The notes: generated by a model not told the origin, from the letters alone. Shown: positions 46,958-55,606, counted from the first letter of the stretch. The stretch is DNA of 64,000 nucleotides from Pseudarthrobacter oxydans (GCF_034258515.1 NZ_CP139438.1:2728001-2792000), one strand, 5' to 3'. Numbers and translations: made by a program.

Positions 46958-47524
46958 TCATCGGCGCGCGTCCAGGGACTGCAGCATGGCCTGGACCAGT
47001 GATTCCTGGAGCCAGGTGGCGAAGTTGTAGACCAGCGCCAGGTAGCTTTCCACGTCCTCCGCCTGGGACCAGTCCTGCATGAGGTGGACATGTTCGGCAT
47101 CCTCCTCATCCTGGATGTCCAGCCGCTCGGCCAGGACAAGCCGGACGTCGTTCAGCGCCATGGACCAGTGCTTCGCCCCCTCGGGCGTCAGCACAATCTC
47201 GTCCTTGTCCAGGTCCAGGGCGGCCGCCTGCAGGGCGCCGATCTTTGTCTCCCGCAGCGACCGCTCGGTGAGCTGGCGGAACTCAAGGGACGCGCCGGCG
47301 TCGTCCTTCATGACGTTGGGAAGGAGGCGCTTAACGGCGCGGTCCGAAGGCTCGGCGACGTCCATGTCCAGGCCGATCAGGGCAGCCAGCGGATCCTGCC
47401 CCGTCCGTTCCTCCGGCTGCAGCATGGAAATGACGTCACTGATCAGGCTGCGCAGCAGGTCCCGCTCCGCAGGCTCAAGATAGCCGGTAATGCCCTTGAG
47501 TCCGTACTTGAATGCCTTAGCCAC
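46958..47524 (-). CDS. DUF2017 domain protein
   Basis: A 188-residue cytoplasmic protein starting VAKAFKYGLKGITGYLEPAE. It continues RDLLRSLISDVISMLQPEER and LLPNVMKDDAGASLEFRQLT, matching the DUF2017 family. It always tends to follow clpS in actinobacteria, which suggests a role tied to ClpS-ClpP proteolysis, but no activity is known. The GTG start has AGGGGAA before it and overlaps the clpS end by 8 bases. Confidence 0.92.
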   Translation of the reverse strand: MAKAFKYGLKGITGYLEPAERDLLRSLISDVISMLQPEERTGQDPLAALIGLDMDVAEPSDRAVKRLLPNVMKDDAGASLEFRQLTERSLRETKIGALQAAALDLDKDEIVLTPEGAKHWSMALNDVRLVLAERLDIQDEEDAEHVHLMQDWSQAEDVESYLALVYNFATWLQESLVQAMLQSLDARR

Positions 47525-47900
47525 GTTTCCCCTTGCCCTGGCCCGGTCCGCCGGATTTGCGGGTGCTGCCGCCGTTCCCGCCGCTGGCCTTCTCCACCGT
47601 CGCCCACAGGCCAAAACCGTGCATCGCCACCGCGTGGCGCTCCACCTGCTCCTTGCTGCCGGAGGCAACAATGGACCGGCCCTTCTTGTGGACCTCCATC
47701 ATGAGCTTGTTCGCCTTGCTCTCCGAGTAGCCGAAGTAGCTCTGGAAAACGTAGCTCACATAACTCATGAGGTTGACGGGATCGTTCCAGATCACCAGGT
47801 TCCAGGGGATGTCCGGTGCCGTCAGGGAATCGGTGGATTCCGCTGTTCCGGTCCGGGTGCCCTCCCGTGTATCGGGGCCGGGCGCAACGCTTATGGTCAT
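47517..47900 (-). CDS. clpS: ATP-dependent Clp protease adaptor ClpS
   Basis: Delivers N-degron substrates to the Clp ATPase. The protein has 127 residues. The core reads PWNLVIWNDPVNLMSYVSYV, the conserved NDP start of the binding site, then MMEVHKKGRSIVASGSKEQV with the His/Lys surface. A ~30-residue disordered N-terminal arm and a ~20-residue Gly/Lys tail flank it. A TAGAAT box lies 6 bases before the ATG. Upstream lies the 59-bp repeat shared with the divergent pncB. Confidence 0.96.
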   Translation of the reverse strand: MTISVAPGPDTREGTRTGTAESTDSLTAPDIPWNLVIWNDPVNLMSYVSYVFQSYFGYSESKANKLMMEVHKKGRSIVASGSKEQVERHAVAMHGFGLWATVEKASGGNGGSTRKSGGPGQGKGKRG

Positions 47901-47906
47901 CTATCC

Positions 47907-47912
47907 ATTCTA
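47907..47912 (-). promoter_or_regulatory. -10 box of clpS, leaderless layout
   Basis: TAGAAT ends 6 bases before the clpS ATG. Confidence 0.5.
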
Positions 47913-47930
47913 TGGGGATGATGGGCCCGG

Positions 47931-48146
47931 CCCCGCGGCGAAGCGGAGCGAGACGCGGGAGCCGGTGGGTGGGCCCACGCCGGCGAGGGCCCCGCGGCGA
48001 AGCGGAGCGAGACGCGGGAGCCGGTGGGTGGGCCCACGCCGGCGAGGGCCCCGCGGCGAAGCGGAGCGAGACGCGGGAGCCGGTGGGTGGGCCCACGCCG
48101 GCGAGGGCCCCGCGGCGAAGCGGAGCGAGACGCGGGAGCCGGTGGG
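47931..48146. repeat. 59-bp tandem direct repeat, about 3.7 copies
   Basis: Units begin at 47931, 47990, 48049 and 48108, each starting CCCCGCGGCGAAGCGGAGCG and containing GGAGCCGGTGGGTGGGCCCA. The copies look identical by eye; the fourth stops at GGTGGG just before the pncB promoter. The unit length is not a multiple of three and no spacer differs, so it is neither coding nor CRISPR. It fills the clpS-pncB divergent region. Confidence 0.92.
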
Positions 48147-48149
48147 GAC

Positions 48150-48155
48150 TAGAGT
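48150..48155 (+). promoter_or_regulatory. -10 box of pncB, leaderless layout
   Basis: TAGAGT ends 7 bases before the GTG at 48163, immediately after the tandem repeat. Confidence 0.5.
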
Positions 48156-48162
48156 AACTTTC

Positions 48163-49491
48163 GTGAGTACCTCCGCCGGCTGGGACCATCCCCGCACGTC
48201 TTTCTACACCGACCACTACGAGCTGACCATGCTGCAGGCGTCGCTCCACTCGGGGGCCGCGCACCGCAAATCGGTGTTCGAGGCGTTCGCCCGCCGCCTG
48301 CCGGACGGCCGGCGCTATGGGATCGTGGCCGGCACCGGACGGCTGCTTGAGGGCATCGCCAACTTCCGTTTCGGGGAAGCGGAGCTGGAGTTCCTGGAGC
48401 GCACCAAGGTAGTCAATGCCCAGACCCTCGAATACCTGGCCTCCTACCGTTTCTCCGGGGATATCTGGGGCTACCCGGAGGGTGAAGCGTACTTTCCCAA
48501 TTCCCCCATCCTGATCGTCGAAGCCACCTTCGCCGAAGCCTGCATGCTGGAGACCTACCTGCTGTCCGTGCTGAACCACGACAGCGCCATCGCCTCTGCC
48601 GCGTCCCGCATGGTCAGTGCCGCCGGAGGCCGGCCCTGCATCGAGATGGGCTCCCGGCGCACCCACGAGGAAGCGGCCACCGCCTCCGCCAGGGCGGCCA
48701 TCATTGCCGGGTTCGACAGCACCTCCAACCTCGAGGCCGGCATCCGCTACGGGATCAAGACGGTGGGCACCGCCGCCCACTCCTTCACCCTCCTGCACGA
48801 CACCGAACGCGACGCGTTCGAGGCGCAGATTGCGTCCCTCGGGCACCATACGTCCCTGCTGGTGGACACGTACGACGTCGAAGCGGCCGTCCGCACGGCA
48901 GTGGACCTTGCCGGTCCCCGGCTGGGAGCGGTCCGCCTGGATTCCGGGGACCTGGTTGCGCAGGCCCAGTGGGTGCGCCGCCTCCTGGACGACCTCGGCA
49001 ACGAGAACACCAAGATCGTGGTCACGTCCGACCTCGACGAGTACGCCATTGCGGCCCTGCAGTCCGCCCCGGTCGATTCCTACGGGGTGGGCACCTCGCT
49101 GGTCACCGGCTCGGGCGCACCCACCGCCAGCATGGTCTACAAACTGGTCAGCCGCACGGACGATGACGGAAACTTCGTCTCCGTCGCCAAGGCGGCCAAG
49201 AACAAGGCCAGTGTGGGCGGCCGCAAATACGCGCTGCGCAAGCTGGATGAACGCGGCATCGCCACTGCCGAAGTGGTGGGCGTGGGGCACCGGCCCGAGG
49301 ATGACGGCAATGACCGCCCGCTGCTCCAGCAGTTCATGAAGAACGGCGAGGTGATGCCGGGCTGGACCGGCCATGAAGGGGTGCTTCGCGCACGCCAGCG
49401 CCATGCTGATTCCATGGCGGAACTCCCCCCGGTGGTTAACCGCCTGCAGCGCGGTGAAGCCGCCATCCCGACTCTCTATGAAGACAACTGA
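48163..49491 (+). CDS. pncB: Nicotinate phosphoribosyltransferase
   Basis: Joins nicotinate to PRPP in the NAD salvage (Preiss-Handler) route. The protein has 442 residues. Motifs: SFYTDHYELTMLQASL at residues 13-28, EMGSRRTHEEAATASARAAI, GFDSTSNLEAG with GTAAHSF, AVRLDSGDLVAQA and YGVGTSLVTGSGAPTASMVY. I chose the GTG giving VSTSAGWDHP: the conserved sequence begins there. The frame stays open upstream only because the tandem repeat has no stop codons. It is followed by pncA after 9 bases. Confidence 0.96.
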   Translation: MSTSAGWDHPRTSFYTDHYELTMLQASLHSGAAHRKSVFEAFARRLPDGRRYGIVAGTGRLLEGIANFRFGEAELEFLERTKVVNAQTLEYLASYRFSGDIWGYPEGEAYFPNSPILIVEATFAEACMLETYLLSVLNHDSAIASAASRMVSAAGGRPCIEMGSRRTHEEAATASARAAIIAGFDSTSNLEAGIRYGIKTVGTAAHSFTLLHDTERDAFEAQIASLGHHTSLLVDTYDVEAAVRTAVDLAGPRLGAVRLDSGDLVAQAQWVRRLLDDLGNENTKIVVTSDLDEYAIAALQSAPVDSYGVGTSLVTGSGAPTASMVYKLVSRTDDDGNFVSVAKAAKNKASVGGRKYALRKLDERGIATAEVVGVGHRPEDDGNDRPLLQQFMKNGEVMPGWTGHEGVLRARQRHADSMAELPPVVNRLQRGEAAIPTLYEDN

Positions 49492-49500
49492 GGAGGACTG

Positions 49501-50139
49501 ATGTCCCGCGCACTGATCATCGTCGACGTCCAGAACGATTTCTGTGAAGGCGGCTCGCTCGCCGTGTCCGGCGGTGCGGACGTTGCCGGCGCCATCAGCG
49601 AATACGTGGACGCCCACCACGGCGAGTTCGACCACATCGTGGCCACCCAGGACTGGCACATCGACCCGGGCGCCCACTTCTCTGACACACCGGACTTCAA
49701 GGACAGCTGGCCGCCGCACTGCGTGGCCGGGACCCGGGGCGCCGAACTCCATCCGGACCTCGACACCGAATACATCCAGGCGTACTTCCAGAAAGGCCAG
49801 TTCGCCGCTGCCTACTCCGGCTTCGAGGGCCTGCTGGCCCCTGAAGACGCAGTGCCCACCGGGGAACGCCGGCCCGGGGCCCTGCCCGGACCGGCAGGCG
49901 AGGAAAAATTCGCCCCGGACGAGGACGCTATCGGGCTGGATGACTGGCTGCAAAGCCACGACGTCGAGGACGTTGTGGTGGTGGGAATCGCCACCGACTA
50001 CTGCGTCATGGCCACCGCCCTGGACGCCGTCCAGGCAGGCTACTCGGTCACCGTCCTCCGGTCCCTGACCGCGGGGATCGCGGAGGACCTGGAGGACGCG
50101 GTGGCCGAAATGGAACTCGGCGGGGTAGACGTCGCCTGA
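49501..50139 (+). CDS. pncA: Nicotinamidase (isochorismatase superfamily)
   Basis: Hydrolyses nicotinamide to nicotinate, the substrate of PncB. The protein has 212 residues. Catalytic Asp is in LIIVDVQNDFCEGGSLAV (residue 8-10), the metal site is DWHIDPGAHF (about residues 55-64), and the nucleophile Cys is in VVGIATDYCVMATALDAVQ (about 166). A Gly/Pro insert (about 120-140) precedes the last third. GAGGAGG lies before the ATG. With pncB it forms a salvage operon. Confidence 0.96.
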   Translation: MSRALIIVDVQNDFCEGGSLAVSGGADVAGAISEYVDAHHGEFDHIVATQDWHIDPGAHFSDTPDFKDSWPPHCVAGTRGAELHPDLDTEYIQAYFQKGQFAAAYSGFEGLLAPEDAVPTGERRPGALPGPAGEEKFAPDEDAIGLDDWLQSHDVEDVVVVGIATDYCVMATALDAVQAGYSVTVLRSLTAGIAEDLEDAVAEMELGGVDVA

Positions 50140-50161
50140 GTGTCCCTGGCGGCTTCGGCCG

Positions 50162-51943
50162 CTACTTCCGGCCGATGAACCAGTCCTGGAGCTTCCGCAG
50201 ACGCGACTGCAGCTGCTCCTCGTTTGCCTGGGCAACGGGCGGTCCGCCGCACACCGTCCGCAGCTTGGTGTGCACCACGCCGTGGGGGGTCCCCGTGCGG
50301 GCAGACCAGGCGGCCACGTTCTTGGCCAGCTCGTTCCGGAGGTCCATCAGCATCCGGTGGTCCGGGACGGCCGGCGCCGGGGTTTCGGCCGCCGCGGGAG
50401 CCTTCCGGTTCTTGCGGTTCAGCTGCTCATGCTGGCGCTGCCGCAGCAGCGTGCCCACCTGCTCCGCGTCCAGCAGCCCGGGAATGCCCAGGAAGTCCAT
50501 CTCGTCGTCGGACCCCACTTCGCCGCCCGTGCCGAACTCGCCGCCGTCGAACAGCACACGGTCAAAGGACGCCTGTGAATCCAGGGCCTCGAACTTGCCC
50601 TTGGTCAGGCTGTCCGACGCCTTGTCCTCGCGGTTGGCCTCGGCCATCAGCGAGTCCTCGGGATTGAACAGGCCGTCCCCGTCTTCCTTCTCGGGGCGGT
50701 CCAGGGCATGGTCCCGCTCCGCCTCCATGGAGTTGGCCAGGGCCATCAGCTGCGGCACCGAGGGCAGGAAGACCGACGCCGTTTCCCCGCGTTTGCGGGC
50801 ACGCACGAAACGCCCCACAGCCTGGGCAAAAAACAGCGGCGTTGAAGTCGATGTGGCGTACACGCCCACGGAAAGCCGGGGCACGTCAACGCCTTCGGAC
50901 ACCATCCGGACCGCCACCATCCAGCGTTTCTCGCTGGCGGTGAATTCCTCGATCTTGCTCGACGCCTTCGCGTCGTCGGAAAGGATGACCGTGGGCGACT
51001 CCCCGGTGATCCTCTTGAGCTGCCCGGCGTACGCGCGCGCGTCCTCGTGGTCAGTGGCAATCACCAGGCCGCCGGCGTCGGGGACGGTCCGCCGGACCTC
51101 GCTGAGGCGCTTGTCCGCACCGGCCAGGACAGCCGGAATCCACTCGCCTGCGGGGTTTAGGGCGGTACGCCAGGCGTGTGACGTGATGTCCTTGGTCACC
51201 GCGGCCTCCCCCAGCGACGCCGCCATCTCTTCACCGGCACTGGTCCGCCAGCGCATCTGCCCCGAATAGGCCATAAACATCACCGGGCGGACAACGTGGT
51301 CCCGCAGGGCGTTGCCGTAGCCGTAGGTGTAGTCGGCCTTGGAGCGGCGGATCCCGTCCCGGTCCTCGGCATACTCGACGAACGGGATGGGCGAGGTGTC
51401 CGAGCGGAACGGCGTACCGGTCAGGGAGAGGCGCCTCACTGCGGGGTCGAACGCCTCGCGCAGGCCGTCGCCCCAGGACAGGGCCTCGCCGCCGTGGTGG
51501 ATCTCGTCCAGGATCACCAGGGTGCGGGCGGCCTCGGTCTTGGCACGGTGCAGCAGCGGCTTGCTGGCCACCTGGGCATACGTGACGGCCACCCCGATGA
51601 AGCCGCGGCCGTGCTGGCCGTCGGAGTTCTTGAAGTTGGGGTCGATGGCGATTCCCACCCTGGCCGCCGCATCCGCCCACTGCCGCTTGAGGTGGTCCGT
51701 GGGCGCCACGATGGTCACCCTGTTCACGGCGCCGGAGTCGATGAGCGTGGAGGCCACCCGGAGGGCAAAGGTGGTCTTGCCGGCGCCGGGGGTTGCTACC
51801 GCGAGGAAATCACGGGGGCTGTTGCTCAGGTAGAGGTCAAGCGCTTCCTGCTGCCAGGCACGGAGTTTCGGGGCGGTTCCCCAGGCTGCGCGTTCCGGAT
51901 AAGCCGGAGGCAGGGTGGGGCCGCCAAAGAGCGTCTCCGTCAC
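50162..51943 (-). CDS. DEAD/DEAH-box family helicase (superfamily 2)
   Basis: A 593-residue ATP-dependent helicase or translocase. Walker A is AVATPGAGKTTFALRVAST (about residue 50), motif II is LVILDEIHHGGEALSWGDG (DEIH, about 147), motif III-like LSLTGTPFRSDTSP, and motif VI FAQAVGRFVRARKRGETASV (about 385). The C-terminal ~200 residues are specific to an actinobacterial group that includes uncharacterised proteins. The GTG start overlaps the stop of the DUF3039 gene by one base (TAGTG), so the two are translated together; a shared role is likely but unknown. Confidence 0.93.
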   Translation of the reverse strand: MTETLFGGPTLPPAYPERAAWGTAPKLRAWQQEALDLYLSNSPRDFLAVATPGAGKTTFALRVASTLIDSGAVNRVTIVAPTDHLKRQWADAAARVGIAIDPNFKNSDGQHGRGFIGVAVTYAQVASKPLLHRAKTEAARTLVILDEIHHGGEALSWGDGLREAFDPAVRRLSLTGTPFRSDTSPIPFVEYAEDRDGIRRSKADYTYGYGNALRDHVVRPVMFMAYSGQMRWRTSAGEEMAASLGEAAVTKDITSHAWRTALNPAGEWIPAVLAGADKRLSEVRRTVPDAGGLVIATDHEDARAYAGQLKRITGESPTVILSDDAKASSKIEEFTASEKRWMVAVRMVSEGVDVPRLSVGVYATSTSTPLFFAQAVGRFVRARKRGETASVFLPSVPQLMALANSMEAERDHALDRPEKEDGDGLFNPEDSLMAEANREDKASDSLTKGKFEALDSQASFDRVLFDGGEFGTGGEVGSDDEMDFLGIPGLLDAEQVGTLLRQRQHEQLNRKNRKAPAAAETPAPAVPDHRMLMDLRNELAKNVAAWSARTGTPHGVVHTKLRTVCGGPPVAQANEEQLQSRLRKLQDWFIGRK

Positions 51944-52275
51944 TATTTGTTGTTGCCCGAGTCCCCTCCGGGACCCTTGCCGCCGTCGTTGCCCGGGCGG
52001 AGGCCGTCATAGACCTCTTTGCACATCGGGCACACCGGGAATTTCTGCGGGTCCCGGCCCGGCGTCCAGACCTTGCCGCACAGGGCGATGACGGGCTCCC
52101 CGGTCAGCGCGGACTCCATGATCTTTTCCTTGCGCACATAGTGCGAAAAGCGCTCCCGGTCCCCGGGTTCCACTTCCTGGCGCAGTTCCTCGCGCTCAAT
52201 GGTGGCTGTGGACGATCCAGCCCCGGAAAGCTCGCGCATCGGGTCGTTCTCGAGAGGGTCCGTCATGCTAGTCAT
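51943..52275 (-). CDS. DUF3039 domain protein
   Basis: A 110-residue protein. The conserved block FSHYVRKEKIMESALTGEPV is followed by IALCGKVWTPGRDPQKFPVC and CPMC..VYDG, giving Cys residues in ALCGK and PVCPMCKE that suggest a zinc ribbon. The C-terminus is Gly/Asn-rich. It precedes the helicase gene in many actinobacteria, here with a one-base overlap. I chose the ATG giving MTSMTDPLE because TAAGAT lies 7 bases before it; ATGs 9 bases on either side are alternatives. Confidence 0.9.
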   Translation of the reverse strand: MTSMTDPLENDPMRELSGAGSSTATIEREELRQEVEPGDRERFSHYVRKEKIMESALTGEPVIALCGKVWTPGRDPQKFPVCPMCKEVYDGLRPGNDGGKGPGGDSGNNK

Positions 52276-52282
52276 GCGAACC

Positions 52283-52288
52283 ATCTTA
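52283..52288 (-). promoter_or_regulatory. -10 box of the DUF3039-helicase operon, leaderless layout
   Basis: TAAGAT ends 7 bases before the ATG at 52275. Confidence 0.5.
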
Positions 52289-52415
52289 GCCGTTCGAGCG
52301 GGGCCACGTTCGACGCCGGACGCTGCCGCCGCGCCGCCCGGAACCGGCCGCCGTCGTACTTTTCCGCCGGGCACCCTGGCTGCCGGCCCGCGGTCAGCCA
52401 GCGGCCAGCCGGTGG

Positions 52416-53198
52416 TCAGAGGCCCTGCCAGGCGGGCTTGTTGTCATAGGTGTGGCGGTAGAAATCCGCCAGCTTCAGCGCCGAGGCGGCGGCCTGGTCC
52501 AGCAGGACGGTGGCGTGCGGATGGAACTGGAGGATCGACGCCGGGCAGATGGCCGAGACGGGACCCTCCACGAAGTCGCGGACCGCCTGGGCCTTGCGCG
52601 CGCCCGTTGCCACCAGGATGACATGCCGCGCCTCCATGATGGTTCCGAGGCCCTGGGTGAGGACATGGTGCGGGACCTCGGCCAGGCTGTTGAAGAACCG
52701 GGCGTTGTCCCGGCGTGTCTGCTCGACGAGGCTCTTGATGCGGGTCCTGGAGGTGAAGGAGGACCCCGGTTCGTTGAACGCGATGTGGCCGTCCGTCCCC
52801 ACTCCCAGGAGCTGCAGGTCGATTCCGCCGGCGGCGCTGATGGCTTCCTCGTAGGCGCGGCAGGCCGCCGGAATGTCCTCGGCTGTCCCGTCCGGTCCGT
52901 GCACGTTCTCCGGGGAGATGTTCACCCGGTTGGTGAATTCACGCCGGATGACTTCGCGGTAGGACTCGGGATGGCCGGCAGGAAGGCCCACGTATTCGTC
53001 CAGGGCAAATGCGTGCGCCCGGCTAAAGTCCAGGCCGTCCCGGTCGTGCCGGGCGGCCAGCTCATCGTAGACGGGCAGCGGGGACGAGCCCGTTGCCAGG
53101 CCCAGGACAGCACCCGGTTTGCGCCGCAGGAGTTCCTCGATGGCGTCAGCGGCGAGCTTACCGATCTGTTTGCTGCCGTTGAGGATGACTACTTCCAT
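52416..53198 (-). CDS. nagB: Glucosamine-6-phosphate deaminase
   Basis: Converts glucosamine 6-phosphate to fructose 6-phosphate and ammonia in amino-sugar use. The protein has 260 residues. Motifs: GAVLGLATGSSPLPVYDELA (about residue 33), FALDEYVGLPAGHPESY with the catalytic Asp (about 70) and LLGVGTDGHIAFNEPGSSF with the catalytic His (about 135-145). It lies 21 bases after an ABC permease gene; no nagA or PTS gene is near. The RBS is AGGAAAG. Confidence 0.96.
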   Translation of the reverse strand: MEVVILNGSKQIGKLAADAIEELLRRKPGAVLGLATGSSPLPVYDELAARHDRDGLDFSRAHAFALDEYVGLPAGHPESYREVIRREFTNRVNISPENVHGPDGTAEDIPAACRAYEEAISAAGGIDLQLLGVGTDGHIAFNEPGSSFTSRTRIKSLVEQTRRDNARFFNSLAEVPHHVLTQGLGTIMEARHVILVATGARKAQAVRDFVEGPVSAICPASILQFHPHATVLLDQAAASALKLADFYRHTYDNKPAWQGL

Positions 53199-53219
53199 GC
53201 TCTTCCTTTCCGAAGTTTT

Positions 53220-54791
53220 TCAGCGGTTGACGGCCACTTGGGCCAAGAGCTCGGGACCGCGGGCATCCAGCCATTTTCCGCCCAGCCGCACGCCTGCCAC
53301 GAACAGGCACAGGCCCAGGGCCGTCCCTGCGCCAAGGTTGATCCAGCCGAAGATCCGGTTGCCGGTGACCAGCTGGGCGGCCAGGAGCCCGGCCTCCGGC
53401 AGGACCAGGACCATCAGGAGCACCAGTCCGCCGAACTGGACCGCGAGGGTCTGCCCCACATTGCCCGGCGGTTTTTTGAACGGGCTGTCGCCCGGCAAGG
53501 GAACGGCCACGGTGTAGCGTGCGGAGACAACCGAAGACAGGCCCAGGCCGGTGAACAGGACGCCCAGGCTGAGGCCCAGCTGGCCGGGCAGGGCACCCCA
53601 GTCCCCCGTGAAGGCGGAGTACCCCAGCGCAAACACCAGCACCACCGGCAGTGCGAACGCCAGGCAGGCCAGGGCACGGCCCAGCCGGTCCGCCACGCCC
53701 CGGACGCCCGTGGCCAGGTGGAGGGCGAACGCGGTGTTGTCATAGGACACATCGGCGGAGATGGACCAGGCGAGGATGAACGCGGACATCGGGGCGAGGA
53801 AAGCCAGGCTGGTGTAATCCCCGGTCTGGCTGCCCTGGAACAGCAGCACCACGGGAAGCAACGGGATCACCACAAGCGAGCCCGAATACCGCGGGTCCCG
53901 GAACCAGTACGTGAGGCACCTGGCCATCACCGCCCCGGCCGGGACCGCGGGCAGGACCCCCACAAGTCCCAGCTTGCCGCCTTTCCTCTTCCCGCTTCCC
54001 GCATAGGGAGGAGTCACCAGCGCCCGCTCCAGCAGGACCTTCCAGGCCCACGCCAGGGCGGCAAGTGTTGCCGCGGACAGGAGCAGCTTCAGGGCTGCCG
54101 CGCCTGGCTCGCCGGCGGCGACGTCACCGGCAATGGACCATGGGGCTCCGAGCGGCGTCCAGGACAGCATCCGGGCAAAGCCGGGGAGGAATCCGGCGGA
54201 CGAGGAGATGCCCTGGCCTACCCCGGCCACGATGGGTCCCATCAGGACCAGGGGCACCATGAAGGCGACGGCGCTGATGTCCTTGAAGCGCCGTGACGCT
54301 GCCAGGCTTGCCGTCGCCGTTGTGACCACCTTGGCGATGACCACGCAGGTCATCACCCCCAGCACTGCTCCGGCGAAGGCAGCGAGCGCGGGAAGGACCG
54401 CCCGGGACCACGTCACCACCGTAGCCAGGGCAACGAGGGACGTTGCGAGCCCGGGAATTCCGATCAGGCCGCCCAGGGCCAGTCCCGCCAGCATCTGGTT
54501 CATGGGGATGGCGAAGGTTGTGAAGCGCGCAGGGTCCAGCGTCATGTCCGTTGCCGACGCCACCACCGGCACGATTCCCCAGCCCACGATGGCAGCGGAC
54601 CCGCCCAGCACCACGGCGGCGTAGGCGAGATCGTGCGGCGCGTTGCGCAGCAGTACCAGGACCACCACCAGCATGCCCACCAGGCCGAGCGCATACAGTC
54701 CGGCGAAGGCCATGCCCACCAGCTGCAAGGGGCTGCGGCGCAGGCCGTTGCGCAGCAGGGTGAGCTTGAGCCTCAGGAGGTGCGCAACCAT
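53220..54791 (-). CDS. ABC transporter permease (exporter type)
   Basis: A 523-residue membrane protein with roughly 12 helices, beginning LRLKLTLLRNGLRRSPLQLV. The size and topology match the large one-chain permeases of ABC-2-like exporters in actinobacteria. The interior contains a cytoplasmic loop ALVTPPYAGSGKRKGGKLGL. Its start overlaps the end of the ATPase gene by 19 bases, so both are made together. Substrate unknown; the neighbouring nagB gives no firm hint. Confidence 0.88.
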   Translation of the reverse strand: MVAHLLRLKLTLLRNGLRRSPLQLVGMAFAGLYALGLVGMLVVVLVLLRNAPHDLAYAAVVLGGSAAIVGWGIVPVVASATDMTLDPARFTTFAIPMNQMLAGLALGGLIGIPGLATSLVALATVVTWSRAVLPALAAFAGAVLGVMTCVVIAKVVTTATASLAASRRFKDISAVAFMVPLVLMGPIVAGVGQGISSSAGFLPGFARMLSWTPLGAPWSIAGDVAAGEPGAAALKLLLSAATLAALAWAWKVLLERALVTPPYAGSGKRKGGKLGLVGVLPAVPAGAVMARCLTYWFRDPRYSGSLVVIPLLPVVLLFQGSQTGDYTSLAFLAPMSAFILAWSISADVSYDNTAFALHLATGVRGVADRLGRALACLAFALPVVLVFALGYSAFTGDWGALPGQLGLSLGVLFTGLGLSSVVSARYTVAVPLPGDSPFKKPPGNVGQTLAVQFGGLVLLMVLVLPEAGLLAAQLVTGNRIFGWINLGAGTALGLCLFVAGVRLGGKWLDARGPELLAQVAVNR

Positions 54792-55594
54792 TCCAGGCCC
54801 TCCGTGTGGCTGCGGCCGCCAACCAGCTGGACGAACCGGTCCTCAAGTGTTGCCCCGGCGCGCACCTCGTCCACCGTTCCCGCAGCCAGCAGCCGGCCGC
54901 CGGCCACCACTGCCACGTGGTCGCACATCCGCTGGACCAGGTCCATGACGTGGCTGGACACCATGACGGTGCCGCCGGAGGCAACATACTTGTCCAGGAT
55001 CGAGCGGATGTTGGCCGCCGAGATGGGGTCCACCGCCTCGAAGGGTTCATCCAGGACCAGGAGCCGGGGCGCGTGGATCAGGGCGGAGGCCAGCGCGACC
55101 TTCTTGGTCATGCCGGCGGAGTAGTCCACCACCAGTGTGCCGGCGTCATCCTGGAGGTCCATGGCCGCGAGCAGGTCCGCAACGCGCGTGGCCACGACAT
55201 CCTTGTCCATTCCCCGCAGCAGCCCGGCGTAGGTGATCAGCTGTTCCCCGGTCAGCCTGTCAAACAGCCGCACGCCGTCCGGAAGGATGCCCATTAGCCG
55301 TTTGGCTTCCAGCGGCCGCTGCCACACGTCCACGCCATGGACCACCGCTGTGCCAAAGTCCGGGCGAAGCAGGCCGGTGGCCATGGACAGCGTGGTGGTC
55401 TTGCCGGCACCGTTGGGGCCCACAATCCCGTAGAAGGAACCTGCCGGCACGTCCAGGCTGATGCCGTCCACGGCGATTTTGCCGCCGAAGCGCTTGGCCA
55501 GGCCCCTGATGGACAAGGCAGGCAGGTGTGCCGCAGGGCCGGGAAGCGCGGCCGGGTCCGGTGGCAGCGCCGGCTCGGGTTGCGGAGCAGTCAT
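54773..55594 (-). CDS. ABC transporter ATP-binding protein
   Basis: A 273-residue ATPase. Walker A is YGIVGPNGAGKTTTLSMATG (about residue 55), the signature is VVDYSAGMTKKVALASALIH (SAGM in place of the usual SGGQ) and Walker B is RLLVLDEPFEAVDPISAANI (about 180). The order and the D-loop fit drug or antibiotic exporters. The N-terminal ~25 residues are Pro-rich. It heads the operon with the permease and perhaps nagB. A TACGCT box lies 6 bases before the ATG. Confidence 0.95.
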   Translation of the reverse strand: MTAPQPEPALPPDPAALPGPAAHLPALSIRGLAKRFGGKIAVDGISLDVPAGSFYGIVGPNGAGKTTTLSMATGLLRPDFGTAVVHGVDVWQRPLEAKRLMGILPDGVRLFDRLTGEQLITYAGLLRGMDKDVVATRVADLLAAMDLQDDAGTLVVDYSAGMTKKVALASALIHAPRLLVLDEPFEAVDPISAANIRSILDKYVASGGTVMVSSHVMDLVQRMCDHVAVVAGGRLLAAGTVDEVRAGATLEDRFVQLVGGRSHTEGLEWLRTS

Positions 55595-55600
55595 GAAGCC

Positions 55601-55606
55601 AGCGTA
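55601..55606 (-). promoter_or_regulatory. -10 box of the ABC exporter operon, leaderless layout
   Basis: TACGCT ends 6 bases before the ATG at 55594. Confidence 0.45.

Noticed and set aside
47931..48146. CRISPR array
   Set aside because: Units are contiguous 59-bp copies with no variable spacers and no cas genes nearby.
47767..48162. Extension of pncB through the tandem repeat
   Set aside because: The repeat has no stop codons, so the frame is open by composition; conservation and a -10 box both mark the GTG at 48163.
47443..50235. 930-codon minus-strand frame across pncB and pncA
   Set aside because: Pure shadow of two well-identified plus-strand enzymes; no domain is recognisable.
53220..55594. 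Sugar transporter operon with nagB
   Set aside because: No solute-binding protein and the ATPase/permease layout is of exporter type, so a role in amino-sugar import is not supported.
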